Source: Millisia brevis NBRC 105863 (lineage in GTDB: Bacteria > Actinomycetota > Actinomycetes > Mycobacteriales > Mycobacteriaceae). Taken from it: a stretch of 64,000 nt of DNA. Of this stretch, positions 35,479-43,807 are shown one piece after another. Both the position numbers and the translations under genes were made by a program. Under the pieces are notes generated by a model. That model was not told where the DNA came from, did no database searches, and worked only from the letters and a program-made list of their open reading frames with translations. The number at the start of each line of letters is the position of its first letter. Within the stretch, counting starts at the first letter, position 1. Where the stretch lies: positions 310,001-374,000 of the forward strand of contig NZ_BCRN01000001.1 in the NCBI RefSeq assembly GCF_001552615.1. The letters are read 5' to 3'.

Positions 35479-37230
35479 TTGTCCGACCAACGATGGGCGG
35501 AATCGGTCGATCACCAGCGACTTCGATTCGCCGCCGCACGCGCCGAGTTTCTCGACGGCGGCGACACCACGGCCCTGGCTGTTCCCGACCTGGTGGCGGC
35601 GTCGTGGCGGCGCAGCGCCTCCGCAGGCGTCGACGCGACCCGCTATCGGGTGACCTACCACTCCGATATCGACGTCGACTCGCGCCTGGCGCGGTGCGCG
35701 CGGCCGGTCCTCGAGCGCCTGACCAGGGACATGGCCGATGTGCCCGTCTCGATCGCGCTGACCGATTCGCGCGCCCGCATCATCGAACGCCGGGACTGTT
35801 CCAACGCCGTCGGCCGCGTCCTCGACCGGGTCGATTTCAACCCCGGCTTCAGCTTCGAAGAGGGCGGGGTAGGCACCAACGGGGTCGGCACCGTCTTCGA
35901 AACCCGCCAGCCCGTCAGCGTCGTGGGCGCCGCCCACTTCAACGAATCGCTGATCCCCTTCGCCTGCGCCGGGGCACCGGTTCTCGATCCGTTGACCGGC
36001 CGCATCGAGGGTGTCCTGGATGTCAGCCTGCTGTCGGAGAGTTGGAATCCGCTGATCCACGCGTTGGTCCGCAACGCCGCCGGCGATATCGGGCGCAATC
36101 TGCTGCTCGACCGCGGCCATACCCAGCAGGCCCTCTTCGAGGCCTACCTGCGAGCCGACGCCCGCAGCGCGCAGGCGGTGCTGGCCGTCGGGGACACCGT
36201 GATGCTTAATCGGCGGGCGCAGCATCTGTTGTCCGCCCCCGAACAGGCAATACTGCGCGACCACGCGCGCTATCTGATGAGCCGCCACGAGCCGTCCATC
36301 GATGTGCTGACCCTGCCCAGCGGCCGGCAGCTGCGGATGCGCATCACCCGGGTGCACACCGGCGGCGACGTCACCGGCGTGGTCCTGGTGCTGGCCGATG
36401 CCGCCGCTCGGGTCGAACCCCGCGACGACGCCCTGCCGATCGACGGTCGCTGCGCGGCCTGGCAGCAGGCGAGCGAACGGACCGACCGCGCCCTCGCCGT
36501 GGGGGGAAACCTGCTGCTCACCGGCGAGGCCGGGGCAGGTCGCGCCACCCTCGCCGCCCGGCGCTTCCGCCGCCGTCATCCCGACGGTCGGCACGCGATC
36601 GTCGACGCGGCCTTCCTCGCGGGAGGTGGGCGGATCACCCTCGATGTGCCGGCCGGTACCCCGATGTTGCTGATCCTGCGCGATATCGACGCCGTTCCGG
36701 AACCGGGCATCACCCGGTTGGCGGCGATGATCCGCACCCTGTCCGCCGGGCCGGACACCACCATCGCCGCCACCGCCGCGGCCGGGCGTCCGGTCGATCC
36801 GCGGGTGACGGCCCTGTTCGACTACGGCGCGGATGTGCCGGCGCTGCGCTTCCGATCCGCCGACCTGCCCGATCTGATCGTCGAGCTGACCGCCGAGTTG
36901 TCGCCGAGCCGGCGCACCCGCGTCGGGCCCACCGCGATGCGGGTGCTCGCGGCGCACCCGTGGCCGGGCAATATCCCCCAGTTGCGCGACGCGATCGCCG
37001 ACGCGCTCGACCAGCGCCCCGCCGGCGAGATCACCGCCGACGACCTGCCCGGATACTGCCGCTCGACCACCCCGCGCCGGCTGACCGCGATCGAGGTCTC
37101 CGAACGCGACACGATCGTCGCCGCCCTGGACAACGCCGCCGGCAACCGGGTGCGCGCCGCCGCGGCGCTGGGCATCTCGCGCAGCTCGCTCTACCGAAAA
37201 CTCAAGGCGTACGGCATCACCGACGTCTGA
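35479..37230 (+). CDS. AcoR/MimR-like transcriptional regulator, copy 2
   Basis: The 583-residue protein has a GAF-type region (GVGTNGVGTVFETRQPVSV), a degenerate AAA+ domain (GEAGAGRAT, with Arg for the Walker Lys, and no GAFTGA) and a C-terminal Fis HTH (NRVRAAAALGISRSSLYRKL). HPWPGNIPQLRDAI is kept. The start is TTG; nearby ATGs are out of frame. It shares the architecture of the 20013-21602 regulator but diverges in sequence. It probably senses a ketone or alcohol inducer and activates the divergent BVMO-esterase operon. Confidence 0.87.
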   Translation: MSDQRWAESVDHQRLRFAAARAEFLDGGDTTALAVPDLVAASWRRSASAGVDATRYRVTYHSDIDVDSRLARCARPVLERLTRDMADVPVSIALTDSRARIIERRDCSNAVGRVLDRVDFNPGFSFEEGGVGTNGVGTVFETRQPVSVVGAAHFNESLIPFACAGAPVLDPLTGRIEGVLDVSLLSESWNPLIHALVRNAAGDIGRNLLLDRGHTQQALFEAYLRADARSAQAVLAVGDTVMLNRRAQHLLSAPEQAILRDHARYLMSRHEPSIDVLTLPSGRQLRMRITRVHTGGDVTGVVLVLADAAARVEPRDDALPIDGRCAAWQQASERTDRALAVGGNLLLTGEAGAGRATLAARRFRRRHPDGRHAIVDAAFLAGGGRITLDVPAGTPMLLILRDIDAVPEPGITRLAAMIRTLSAGPDTTIAATAAAGRPVDPRVTALFDYGADVPALRFRSADLPDLIVELTAELSPSRRTRVGPTAMRVLAAHPWPGNIPQLRDAIADALDQRPAGEITADDLPGYCRSTTPRRLTAIEVSERDTIVAALDNAAGNRVRAAAALGISRSSLYRKLKAYGITDV

Positions 37231-37252
37231 TCCGTCTCACCGCGGAGCCGGC

Positions 37253-38041
37253 TCAGACCTCGACATCCCGGTAGCGTGGCTCGCGCCGTTCGAAGAATGC
37301 CGCAGCACCCTCGAGATGCTCGCCCCCCGGAATGAGGTCGGCCCAGTAGTCGCGTTCGATCCGCAGGCCGCGGTCGAGCGGCACATCGAGACCCTCGTCC
37401 ACACAACGCTTCACGTGGCGCACAGCTGCGGGTCGGTTGCCGGCGATGCGGCGGGCCAGGGCGAGGGCCTCATCGACGGGGTTGTCGACGTCGACCAGCC
37501 GATCGACCAGACCGATGCGCAGCGCTTCGGTGGCGTCGATCGGATCGGCCGTGTACATCATCAGTTTCGCCGCACCGGCACCGACGGTGCGCGCGAGCCG
37601 TTGGGTGCCACCGGCGCCGGCCAAGAGACCCCAACGCGTTTCGGGTAAGCCCAGCGAGGCCCCGCGACCGGCGATACGAATGTCGCAGGCCAGGGCCAAC
37701 TCCAGACCGCCGCCCAGGGCGGAGCCGTTGATCGCGGCGATCACCGGGGCCGGGACAGCAGCGACCTCGTCGAGAAGCGCCTGAACATCGGTGACGAAGG
37801 CCAAGGCCTGCGCGCGGGTGCTCAAGGATTCGAACCGGTGGATGTCGCCGCCCGCGCAGAAGTGTTTCTGGTCGCTGGCGAGCACGATGGCCCGGGCGTC
37901 GCTGCGGCGCAACCGCTCGGTGATCGTCCGCAGCGCATCACCGAAAGGCACGGTGAAGGCGTTGACGGGTGGGTTGCGCATGGTCACCAGCACGATGCCG
38001 GGCTCGACGGTCTCCGCGGTGATCACATCGGGCCCCGGCAT
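37253..38041 (-). CDS. Enoyl-CoA hydratase/isomerase family protein
   Basis: The 262-residue crotonase-fold protein has oxyanion-hole segments (CAGGDIHRF and NGSALGGG) and a catalytic Glu in LPETRWGLLAGAGGTQRL. It hydrates or isomerises enoyl-CoA thioesters. The ATG overlaps the stop of the upstream acyl-CoA ligase gene (TGATG), indicating coupled translation and a shared pathway. It converges on the regulator gene 22 bp away. Confidence 0.9.
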   Translation of the reverse strand: MPGPDVITAETVEPGIVLVTMRNPPVNAFTVPFGDALRTITERLRRSDARAIVLASDQKHFCAGGDIHRFESLSTRAQALAFVTDVQALLDEVAAVPAPVIAAINGSALGGGLELALACDIRIAGRGASLGLPETRWGLLAGAGGTQRLARTVGAGAAKLMMYTADPIDATEALRIGLVDRLVDVDNPVDEALALARRIAGNRPAAVRHVKRCVDEGLDVPLDRGLRIERDYWADLIPGGEHLEGAAAFFERREPRYRDVEV

Positions 38042-39624
38042 CAGCGAACCTCCCGCGCGGGTACGCGCTGGTCCTCTCCCGTCGTGCGTTCGGCCAGGGG
38101 CTGCTTGACGACCTTGCCCGACTCGTTCCGCGGAATCGCGTCGATGAACTCGATGAAGCGCGGGGCCTTCTAGCCGGCGATGGTGGTACGCGCCCACTCC
38201 GCCAGCTCCAGGCGGGACGGCGTTGCCCCTTCGCGCGGGATGATCAAGGCCTTGACGGTTTCACCCCACTGCGGGTCCGGGATGCCGATGACGGCTACGT
38301 CGGCGACGTCGGGATGGGTGCGCAGAGCGTTCTCGACCTCCATCGGATACACGTTCTCGCCACCCGACTTGATGAGGTACTTGGTGCGGTCGATCATCCG
38401 CAGCAAGCCGCCGCCGTCGTGTACGAAGGTGTCCCCGGTGTGATGCCAACCATTGCGCAGCGTCTCGGCGGTCGCCTCCGGCTGATTCCAATATCCCGCC
38501 ATCACCGTGCCGCCGCGGATCACCAGCTCACCCGGCTCCCCGTCCGCGACGTCGTCGCCGTCCGCATCGACGATGCGCCAGGCCAGTCCGGGCAGCACCG
38601 AGCCGTAGGTGCGCGGGTCGGCCCGAACCTGGTCCGCCGTGGCCCGGGTGATCTTCGTTCCGGACTCGGTCTGGCCATAGATCGCTACGTATTGCGCGTC
38701 GAGGAGTTCGGCGACCCGATCGACGATGCCCGGGCGTTCGAGGCCCGCACCGGAGATCACCAGCCGCAGCGATCCCACCTTGTGTTCACTGCGGGCCGGG
38801 GAGTCCAGGAACGGACCGCTGATGCCGGGGACCACGAAGACGATGGTCACCCCGTGCTGCTAGATGAGCTGGTACATCCGGGCCGGGTCCGGGGCCGCGA
38901 GCGTCACGACGGTGCCGCCCAGGCACAGTTGCGAGAACAGCGTGCCGAGGCCGGCCACATGGAAGTACGGCAGAAGAGCCAGGTAGACGTCGTCGGACGT
39001 CATGTCGATGGCCGCCGCCATATTCATCGCGTACCCGGTCCAGGTGCGTTGGCGCAGCTCGCACCCCTTGGCCCGGCCGGTCGTGCCGCTGGTGAACAGC
39101 AGGGTCGCGGCGCTCTCCCCGGTGCTGTGACCCTCGAGCGGCTCGCCCGCATCGGGCAGGCTCGTCAGGGCGGTCCACCCCGGCCGCGGATCGTCGAGAG
39201 TCAGACGCAGGGGGATGTCGCGCTCGGCCAGGATCGCCGCTGCGAGCGGCGTCATCTTCGCGTCGGTGACGATCGCGCAGGCCCCGGCGTCCGCCAGGTT
39301 GGCGGCCGCCTCGACCGGATTGAGGCGCAGGTTGAGCGGCACGGCGATCGCACCCAGCTCGGCGAGCGCCCACAGTAGTTCGACGTATCGCAGGGAGTTC
39401 AGCGCCACGATACCGACTCGACCACCGGACTCGACTCCGACCGCTTGCAGCCGACCGGCCAGCGACTCGACCCTACGGAGCAGTTCCCGGTAGGTCACCG
39501 ACTCGCCGGTAACTCCGTCGATCACGGCGACCGTGTCCGGCCGCTCCCGCGCGTGACGTCGCAGGTACTCGGACAGGGACGGGCTGGCGACAGTCGAGAT
39601 CAACGCCGAGGGCTCCACTCTCAT
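38041..39624 (-). pseudogene. Acyl-CoA ligase (FadD-like) interrupted by two in-frame TAG codons
   Basis: The frame runs 528 codons from ATG 39624 to TGA 38041. It has the family P-loop (LLFTSGTTGRAKG), YGQTESGTKITR, the hinge TKYLIKSGGENVYPME and PRNESGKVVKQPL near the end. TAG stops interrupt it at 38860-38862 (after MYQLI, before QHGVT) and at 38170-38172 (TIAG*KAPRF). One base change each restores Gln and probably Tyr. No frameshift is present. A palindromic operator lies over its start and a TetR gene is divergent. Either a recent pseudogene or a real nonsense-carrying gene. Confidence 0.85.
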
Positions 39625-39660
39625 CTCCCAACATACTGACTAGTTAGAATGTGGGGAGAT
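39623..39660. promoter_or_regulatory. Palindromic operator between ligase and TetR genes
   Basis: Arms 39623-39634 and 39649-39660 match at 11 of 12 bases around a core containing TGACTAGTTA, itself near-palindromic. The site touches the ligase start codon and ends 36 bases before the TetR ATG. It is the probable TetR binding site for control of both promoters. Confidence 0.75.
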
Positions 39661-39696
39661 TAGCATCGCGCCTCGAACTGCGAAATAGTTCGTCTC

Positions 39697-40332
39697 ATGC
39701 CAGCGTCCAAGGGAACGTCCGGTACCGCGATCCCCAATGAGGAGCGCCGGCGCCGCAATACCCAGCGGATCCTCGACGTGTCCGAGCAACGAATCGTCCG
39801 ATCCGGATACGCGGCCGCCACGATGGACCGGATCGCCGCCGATGCCGAGGTCACCAAAGGCACGCTGTACTTCTACTTCGACAGCAAGGAAGCGCTGCTC
39901 GACGCCTTGCTCCAGCGCTCGGAGGACACCATCTTCGCGCCGGCCCTCACCCTGCTCGACGATCGGACGACAGGCGCTGCCGAGCGACTCATCGCCTACT
40001 TCAATTACATGGGAGCGAGCACGGACCGGATAGGCGGCTATTTGTTGCCGGTCACGGCATCGCTCCAGCTGGATGCGGTCCCGGACGCCGCGCTCCGGCG
40101 GATCGGCCGCCTCTACGAGACGATTCAGACCCGCCTCGCGGCCGTGATCTCCGACGGCATGACCGGTGGGGAGTTCACCCCGGACGTACCGGCCCGGGAA
40201 CGTGCGGCTTTCATCACGGCCACCATGGACGGAATGCTGCTCGAGTGGCATCGCCGCGGCGCCCAACTCGACGGCGCCGCGTTCCTGCGCGCCGGGCGTC
40301 GGTGCATCGCCGCGGGATTGCGGTATTCCTAG
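39697..40332 (+). CDS. TetR/AcrR family transcriptional regulator
   Basis: The 211-residue protein has an N-terminal HTH (RILDVSEQRIVRSGYAAATM, then TKGTLYFYFDSKEALLDALL) and a ligand-binding helical C-terminal half. It is divergent from the acyl-CoA ligase/enoyl-CoA hydratase unit, with a palindrome between, so it most likely represses that unit and is released by an acyl-CoA or related compound (inference). Confidence 0.9.
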   Translation: MPASKGTSGTAIPNEERRRRNTQRILDVSEQRIVRSGYAAATMDRIAADAEVTKGTLYFYFDSKEALLDALLQRSEDTIFAPALTLLDDRTTGAAERLIAYFNYMGASTDRIGGYLLPVTASLQLDAVPDAALRRIGRLYETIQTRLAAVISDGMTGGEFTPDVPARERAAFITATMDGMLLEWHRRGAQLDGAAFLRAGRRCIAAGLRYS

Positions 40333-40446
40333 CCGAGGACGCCGGACGTCGTCCTAACGAAAGCCCAAGGGATGCCGCATCACTGACGTCCGACCTGCGG
40401 TCTCTCCGGATGCGCCGACGGGCGGTGAGATCCTGACAATGGCCTT

Positions 40447-40473
40447 GTAACACGTCGGCAAGCGGTGTTTTAC
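40447..40473 (+). promoter_or_regulatory. GlnR-like box array upstream of the nir operon
   Basis: GTAAC (40447), GCAAG (40458) and TTTAC (40469) are spaced exactly 11 bp apart, the a-n6-b-n6-a geometry of actinobacterial GlnR sites. The array ends 24 bases before the first gene of the operon. Nitrogen-status control of nirBD by GlnR is known in actinobacteria; this particular site is a prediction. Confidence 0.5.
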
Positions 40474-40496
40474 GCGTCGTCGCGATAGTGGCTGAT

Positions 40497-40844
40497 ATGT
40501 CCAGCACACCGCACTTCCTACAAGGTGTCTTCACGTTCACCGGTGGCGGGCTGACCAAGCCGTCGCAGATCGACCCGGCCCTGTCCTACGTCGTCCCCTC
40601 CGGCCTGACCGCGCAGCCCTTGTACTTCCGCGGTGGCAACAGCAGCGACGAACTGATCTACGTCAGCCTCGTACGTGACGGTTCGGTGATGCGCATCTTC
40701 CCGATCGGCGCGAAGTCCTCGGTCAACGTCCCGCTGCGGGTGGTCGAGGACGTCGACCCGGACTCGACGCTGGAACTGATGCTCGCCGCCCCCGACGGCG
40801 CGACCGGCGAGGTCGTGATCGACTTCGGAATGATGGTGTTCTGA
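40497..40844 (+). CDS. Small conserved protein of the nirBD operon, unknown function
   Basis: This 115-residue soluble beta-rich protein (FLQGVFTFTGGG near the start, QPLYFRGGNSSDELIYV mid-chain) has no Cys or recognisable cofactor motif. I recall similar small proteins beside nirB in related genera, sometimes given molybdopterin-related names without support. Its TGA overlaps the nirB ATG (TGATG), so it is translationally coupled to nitrite reductase. An assembly or stability role for NirB is a reasonable guess. ATG 40497 is preferred to a GTG three codons upstream. Confidence 0.75.
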   Translation: MSSTPHFLQGVFTFTGGGLTKPSQIDPALSYVVPSGLTAQPLYFRGGNSSDELIYVSLVRDGSVMRIFPIGAKSSVNVPLRVVEDVDPDSTLELMLAAPDGATGEVVIDFGMMVF

Positions 40845-43318
40845 TGCGCTCGCTCGTGGTGGTGGGCAACGGCATGGCCGGCGCCCGCACCGTCGAGGAA
40901 ATCCTGGGCCGTGGCGGCGGGGAGCAGTTCGCCATCACGATGATCGGCGACGAGCCCTACGGCAACTACAACCGCATCATGCTCAGCCACGTCCTCGCCG
41001 GCGAAACGTCCGTGGACGACGACGATCTCATGCTCAACCCGATGGCCTGGTACTCCGAGAACGGTGTCACTCTCTACGCCGGGGACAGCGCGGAATCGAT
41101 CGACCGCTTCGCCAAGACCGTCACCTGCGCGAGCGGGCGCGTCGTGCCCTACGACGTGCTGGTGATCGCGACCGGCTCCAATACGTTCTTCCCGAATATG
41201 GACGGCCTACGCGAGCCCGACGGGCATTTGGCGCGCGGGGTCTTCGGGTTCCGCACGATCGCCGACACCAACGGCATGCTGCAGATGGCCGGCTCGCGCG
41301 ACCACCTCAAGGCGGTGGTGATCGGCGGCGGTTTGCTCGGCCTGGAGGCGGCCTACGGGCTCAAGACCCAGGGTGTCGACGTCGATGTGGTGCACTCCCC
41401 CGGTCACCTGATGAACCAGCAACTCGACGAGCGCGGCGGTCGGGTGTTGCGCAACAAGATCGAGTCCCTCGGCGTCGGGGTGTACACCGGTAAGCGCACC
41501 ACCTCGGTGCTGCGCGCCGACGACGGTTCGGTTGCGGGCGTGGGGTTCACCGACGGCGAGTCGCTGCCCGCCGACATGATCGTGGTGACCGCCGGCATCC
41601 GCCCCAACGTCGAACTCGCCCGCCGCGGCGGCCTGGTGATCGAGCGCGGCATCGTCGTCGACGACCAGATGCGCTGCGAGGACGAGGGATCGATCTACGC
41701 GGTCGGCGAATGCGCCCAGCACCGCGGCGACCTCTACGGCCTGGTCGCGCCGCTGTGGGAACAGGCGGTCGTGTTGGCTGACGTGCTCTCGGGCGCCAAT
41801 CCGACTGCGGCCTATCACGGTTCGCGGCTGACCACGAAACTCAAGGTCGCCGGGGTCGACGTCGCGGCGATGGGCGTCAAGGGACCCGAACGCGACGACG
41901 ACGAGTTCGTCCAGTTCTACGAACCGCGCTCCGGCACCTACAAATCCGTGGTCGTGCGCGACAACAAGTTGATCGGCGCCATGCTGCTCGGCGATATCTC
42001 CAAGGCGAGCTTCCTGACGCAGGCCTTCGACGAGAAGGTGCCGCTGCCCGACGAGCGCATCTCGATGCTCTTCGACATGGGTACACCGTCGGCAGAGACC
42101 GGTGCCGCCGAACTCTCCGACGACGTGCAGGTCTGCAACTGCAACGGCGTCACCAAGGGCGCCATTGTCGCGTGTGTGCACGGCGGCGCCACAAGTGTCG
42201 CCGAGGTCTGCGCGGCCACCCGCGCCGGCAAGGGCTGCGGCTCGTGCAAGCAGATGGTCGCGGACATTGTCGAATTCGCCGCCGGCGACGCGTTGACCGT
42301 CGACGCCTCGGCCGACTGGTATGTCCCGGCGATCCCGCTGACCAAACCGGAGTTGATCGACGCGATCCGCCGCCAGGATCTGCGCTCGGTCACCGAGGTC
42401 TTCGCCGCCCTCGCCCCGAACGGCGAGGATGCCGCCGCGAAGATGCCGTTGGCGTCGCTGCTGCGGGTGGTGTGGGGCGCCGAATGGAAGCGCGAGCCGG
42501 GAGCGCTGTTCATCAACGACCGGGTACACGCCAATATCCAACGGGACGGCACCTTCTCGGTGGTGCCGCAGATGCGCGGCGGAGTCACCTCGCCGGAGCA
42601 ACTGCGCAAGATCGCCGACGTCGCCGAGAAGTACAACATCCCGATGATCAAGGCGACCGGCGGCCAGCGCATCGACCTGCTCGGCGTGAAGAAGGAAGAT
42701 CTACCCAAGGTGTGGAAAGACCTGGGGATGCCGTCCGGGTACGCCTACGGCAAGAGCTTCCGCACGGTGAAAACCTGTGTGGGCACCGACTATTGCCGCT
42801 TCGGCCTCGGCGACTCCACCGCCCTGGGCATCGCCCTCGAGACCCGCTACCAGGGGCTCGAGTCCCCGGCGAAGCTCAAATTGGCCGTGACCGGGTGTCC
42901 GCGCAATTGCGCGGAGTCGCTGTGCAAGGACTTCGGCGTCGTCGCGGTCGGCGACGGCAAGTGGGAGATCTACGTCGGCGGCGCGGCCGGCGCACACATC
43001 CGCAAGGGCGATCTGCTGGCGACGGCGGATTCGCCGGAGGAGGTGGTTCGCTTGTGCGGGCTGTTCATCCAGCACTACCGCGAACAGGGCAAGTGGCTCG
43101 AGCGCACCTACGCCTGGGTGCCGAGGGTGGGCATCGAGGAACTGCGCGCGATCCTGGTCGACGACCGCGACGGCCTGGTCGCGGGCCTGCAGGAGCGCAT
43201 CGACGAGGCGGTCGCCGGCTACATCGACCCGTGGCTCGACCGGGAGGAGCCGAAGTCCCCGGCGCAGTTCACCTCGGCGCTGCCGTTGCTCCCATTGCCC
43301 ATGGTGCCGGTCCGATGA
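40844..43318 (+). CDS. nirB: Assimilatory nitrite reductase, large subunit
   Basis: The 824-residue enzyme has an N-terminal FAD/NAD(P)H Rossmann domain (VVGNGMAGARTVEEIL, then VVIGGGLLGLEAAYGL) and a BFD-type [2Fe-2S] domain (CNCNGVTKG..GKGCGSCK). Two ferredoxin-like half domains and the sirohaem/[4Fe-4S] cysteines follow (TCVGTDYCRFG and TGCPRNCAESLC). It reduces nitrite to ammonium with NAD(P)H in the cytosol. It overlaps genes on both sides (TGATG and ATGA). Confidence 0.96.
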   Translation: MRSLVVVGNGMAGARTVEEILGRGGGEQFAITMIGDEPYGNYNRIMLSHVLAGETSVDDDDLMLNPMAWYSENGVTLYAGDSAESIDRFAKTVTCASGRVVPYDVLVIATGSNTFFPNMDGLREPDGHLARGVFGFRTIADTNGMLQMAGSRDHLKAVVIGGGLLGLEAAYGLKTQGVDVDVVHSPGHLMNQQLDERGGRVLRNKIESLGVGVYTGKRTTSVLRADDGSVAGVGFTDGESLPADMIVVTAGIRPNVELARRGGLVIERGIVVDDQMRCEDEGSIYAVGECAQHRGDLYGLVAPLWEQAVVLADVLSGANPTAAYHGSRLTTKLKVAGVDVAAMGVKGPERDDDEFVQFYEPRSGTYKSVVVRDNKLIGAMLLGDISKASFLTQAFDEKVPLPDERISMLFDMGTPSAETGAAELSDDVQVCNCNGVTKGAIVACVHGGATSVAEVCAATRAGKGCGSCKQMVADIVEFAAGDALTVDASADWYVPAIPLTKPELIDAIRRQDLRSVTEVFAALAPNGEDAAAKMPLASLLRVVWGAEWKREPGALFINDRVHANIQRDGTFSVVPQMRGGVTSPEQLRKIADVAEKYNIPMIKATGGQRIDLLGVKKEDLPKVWKDLGMPSGYAYGKSFRTVKTCVGTDYCRFGLGDSTALGIALETRYQGLESPAKLKLAVTGCPRNCAESLCKDFGVVAVGDGKWEIYVGGAAGAHIRKGDLLATADSPEEVVRLCGLFIQHYREQGKWLERTYAWVPRVGIEELRAILVDDRDGLVAGLQERIDEAVAGYIDPWLDREEPKSPAQFTSALPLLPLPMVPVR

Positions 43319-43668
43319 CCAGCGTCTCCAGCGAGGTCGCCGTCGGAGTGGCGGGGGACCTACTGCCGGGTGAGGGCCGGGCGTATGCGGTGGCGAATAC
43401 GCAGATCGCGGTCTTCCGGATGACCGACGGCTCTTTGCGGGCGACGGATGCGGTGTGCCCGCACAAGGGCGGGCCGCTGGCCGATGGGCAGTTCGACCTC
43501 GGCCGTGGCCAGGCGGGCACCGGCGCATCCGATCTGGGCCAGGTGGTGTGCCCCTTGCACCAGTACGCGTTCCGGTTTGCCGATGGGGAGTGCAGTTCGG
43601 CCGGGATTGGGGCGGTGCGGGTGTACCGGGTCGAGGATCGGGGTGGGGAGATTGTGGTGTGGTTGTGA
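43315..43668 (+). CDS. nirD: Nitrite reductase small subunit, Rieske type
   Basis: The 117-residue protein is all beta with an intact Rieske cluster: C-x-H in CPHKGG and C-x-x-H in CPLHQYAF. Some NirD proteins have lost these ligands, but here they are kept. The ATG overlaps the nirB stop. It supports electron transfer or stability of NirB. A 77-nt palindrome begins 4 bases after the stop. Confidence 0.94.
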   Translation: MTSVSSEVAVGVAGDLLPGEGRAYAVANTQIAVFRMTDGSLRATDAVCPHKGGPLADGQFDLGRGQAGTGASDLGQVVCPLHQYAFRFADGECSSAGIGAVRVYRVEDRGGEIVVWL

Positions 43669-43672
43669 GGCG

Positions 43673-43749
43673 CTGTGCAAACCTGCACGTTCTTGAGGCG
43701 CCAAGACAATAGTCTCGTTCGCGGCCCAAAACCATGCAGGTTTGCACAG
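43673..43749. repeat. 77-nt palindromic element, copy B
   Basis: Perfect 15-bp arms (43673-43687 and 43735-43749), reading CTGTGCAAACCTGCA and its complement, continue as an imperfect stem. Total length and centre (GAGGC..AGAC..CTCG..CGC) match the element at 17988-18064, although the arms differ. It lies between nirD and a DUF559 gene and may also end nirBD transcription. Confidence 0.75.
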
Positions 43750-43807
43750 GCTGTTCCCTCTATCCACAGATCTGCGCACCCCCTCCCCTCGCCCGGCCGA
43801 ACCGCAG

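Noticed and set aside
38041-39624. Pyrrolysine or selenocysteine-type recoding of the two TAG codons
   Set aside because: TAG serves as a normal stop for other genes here (for example at 3387 and 25155), and no pyl genes are seen in the window. Nonsense mutation or sequence error is simpler.
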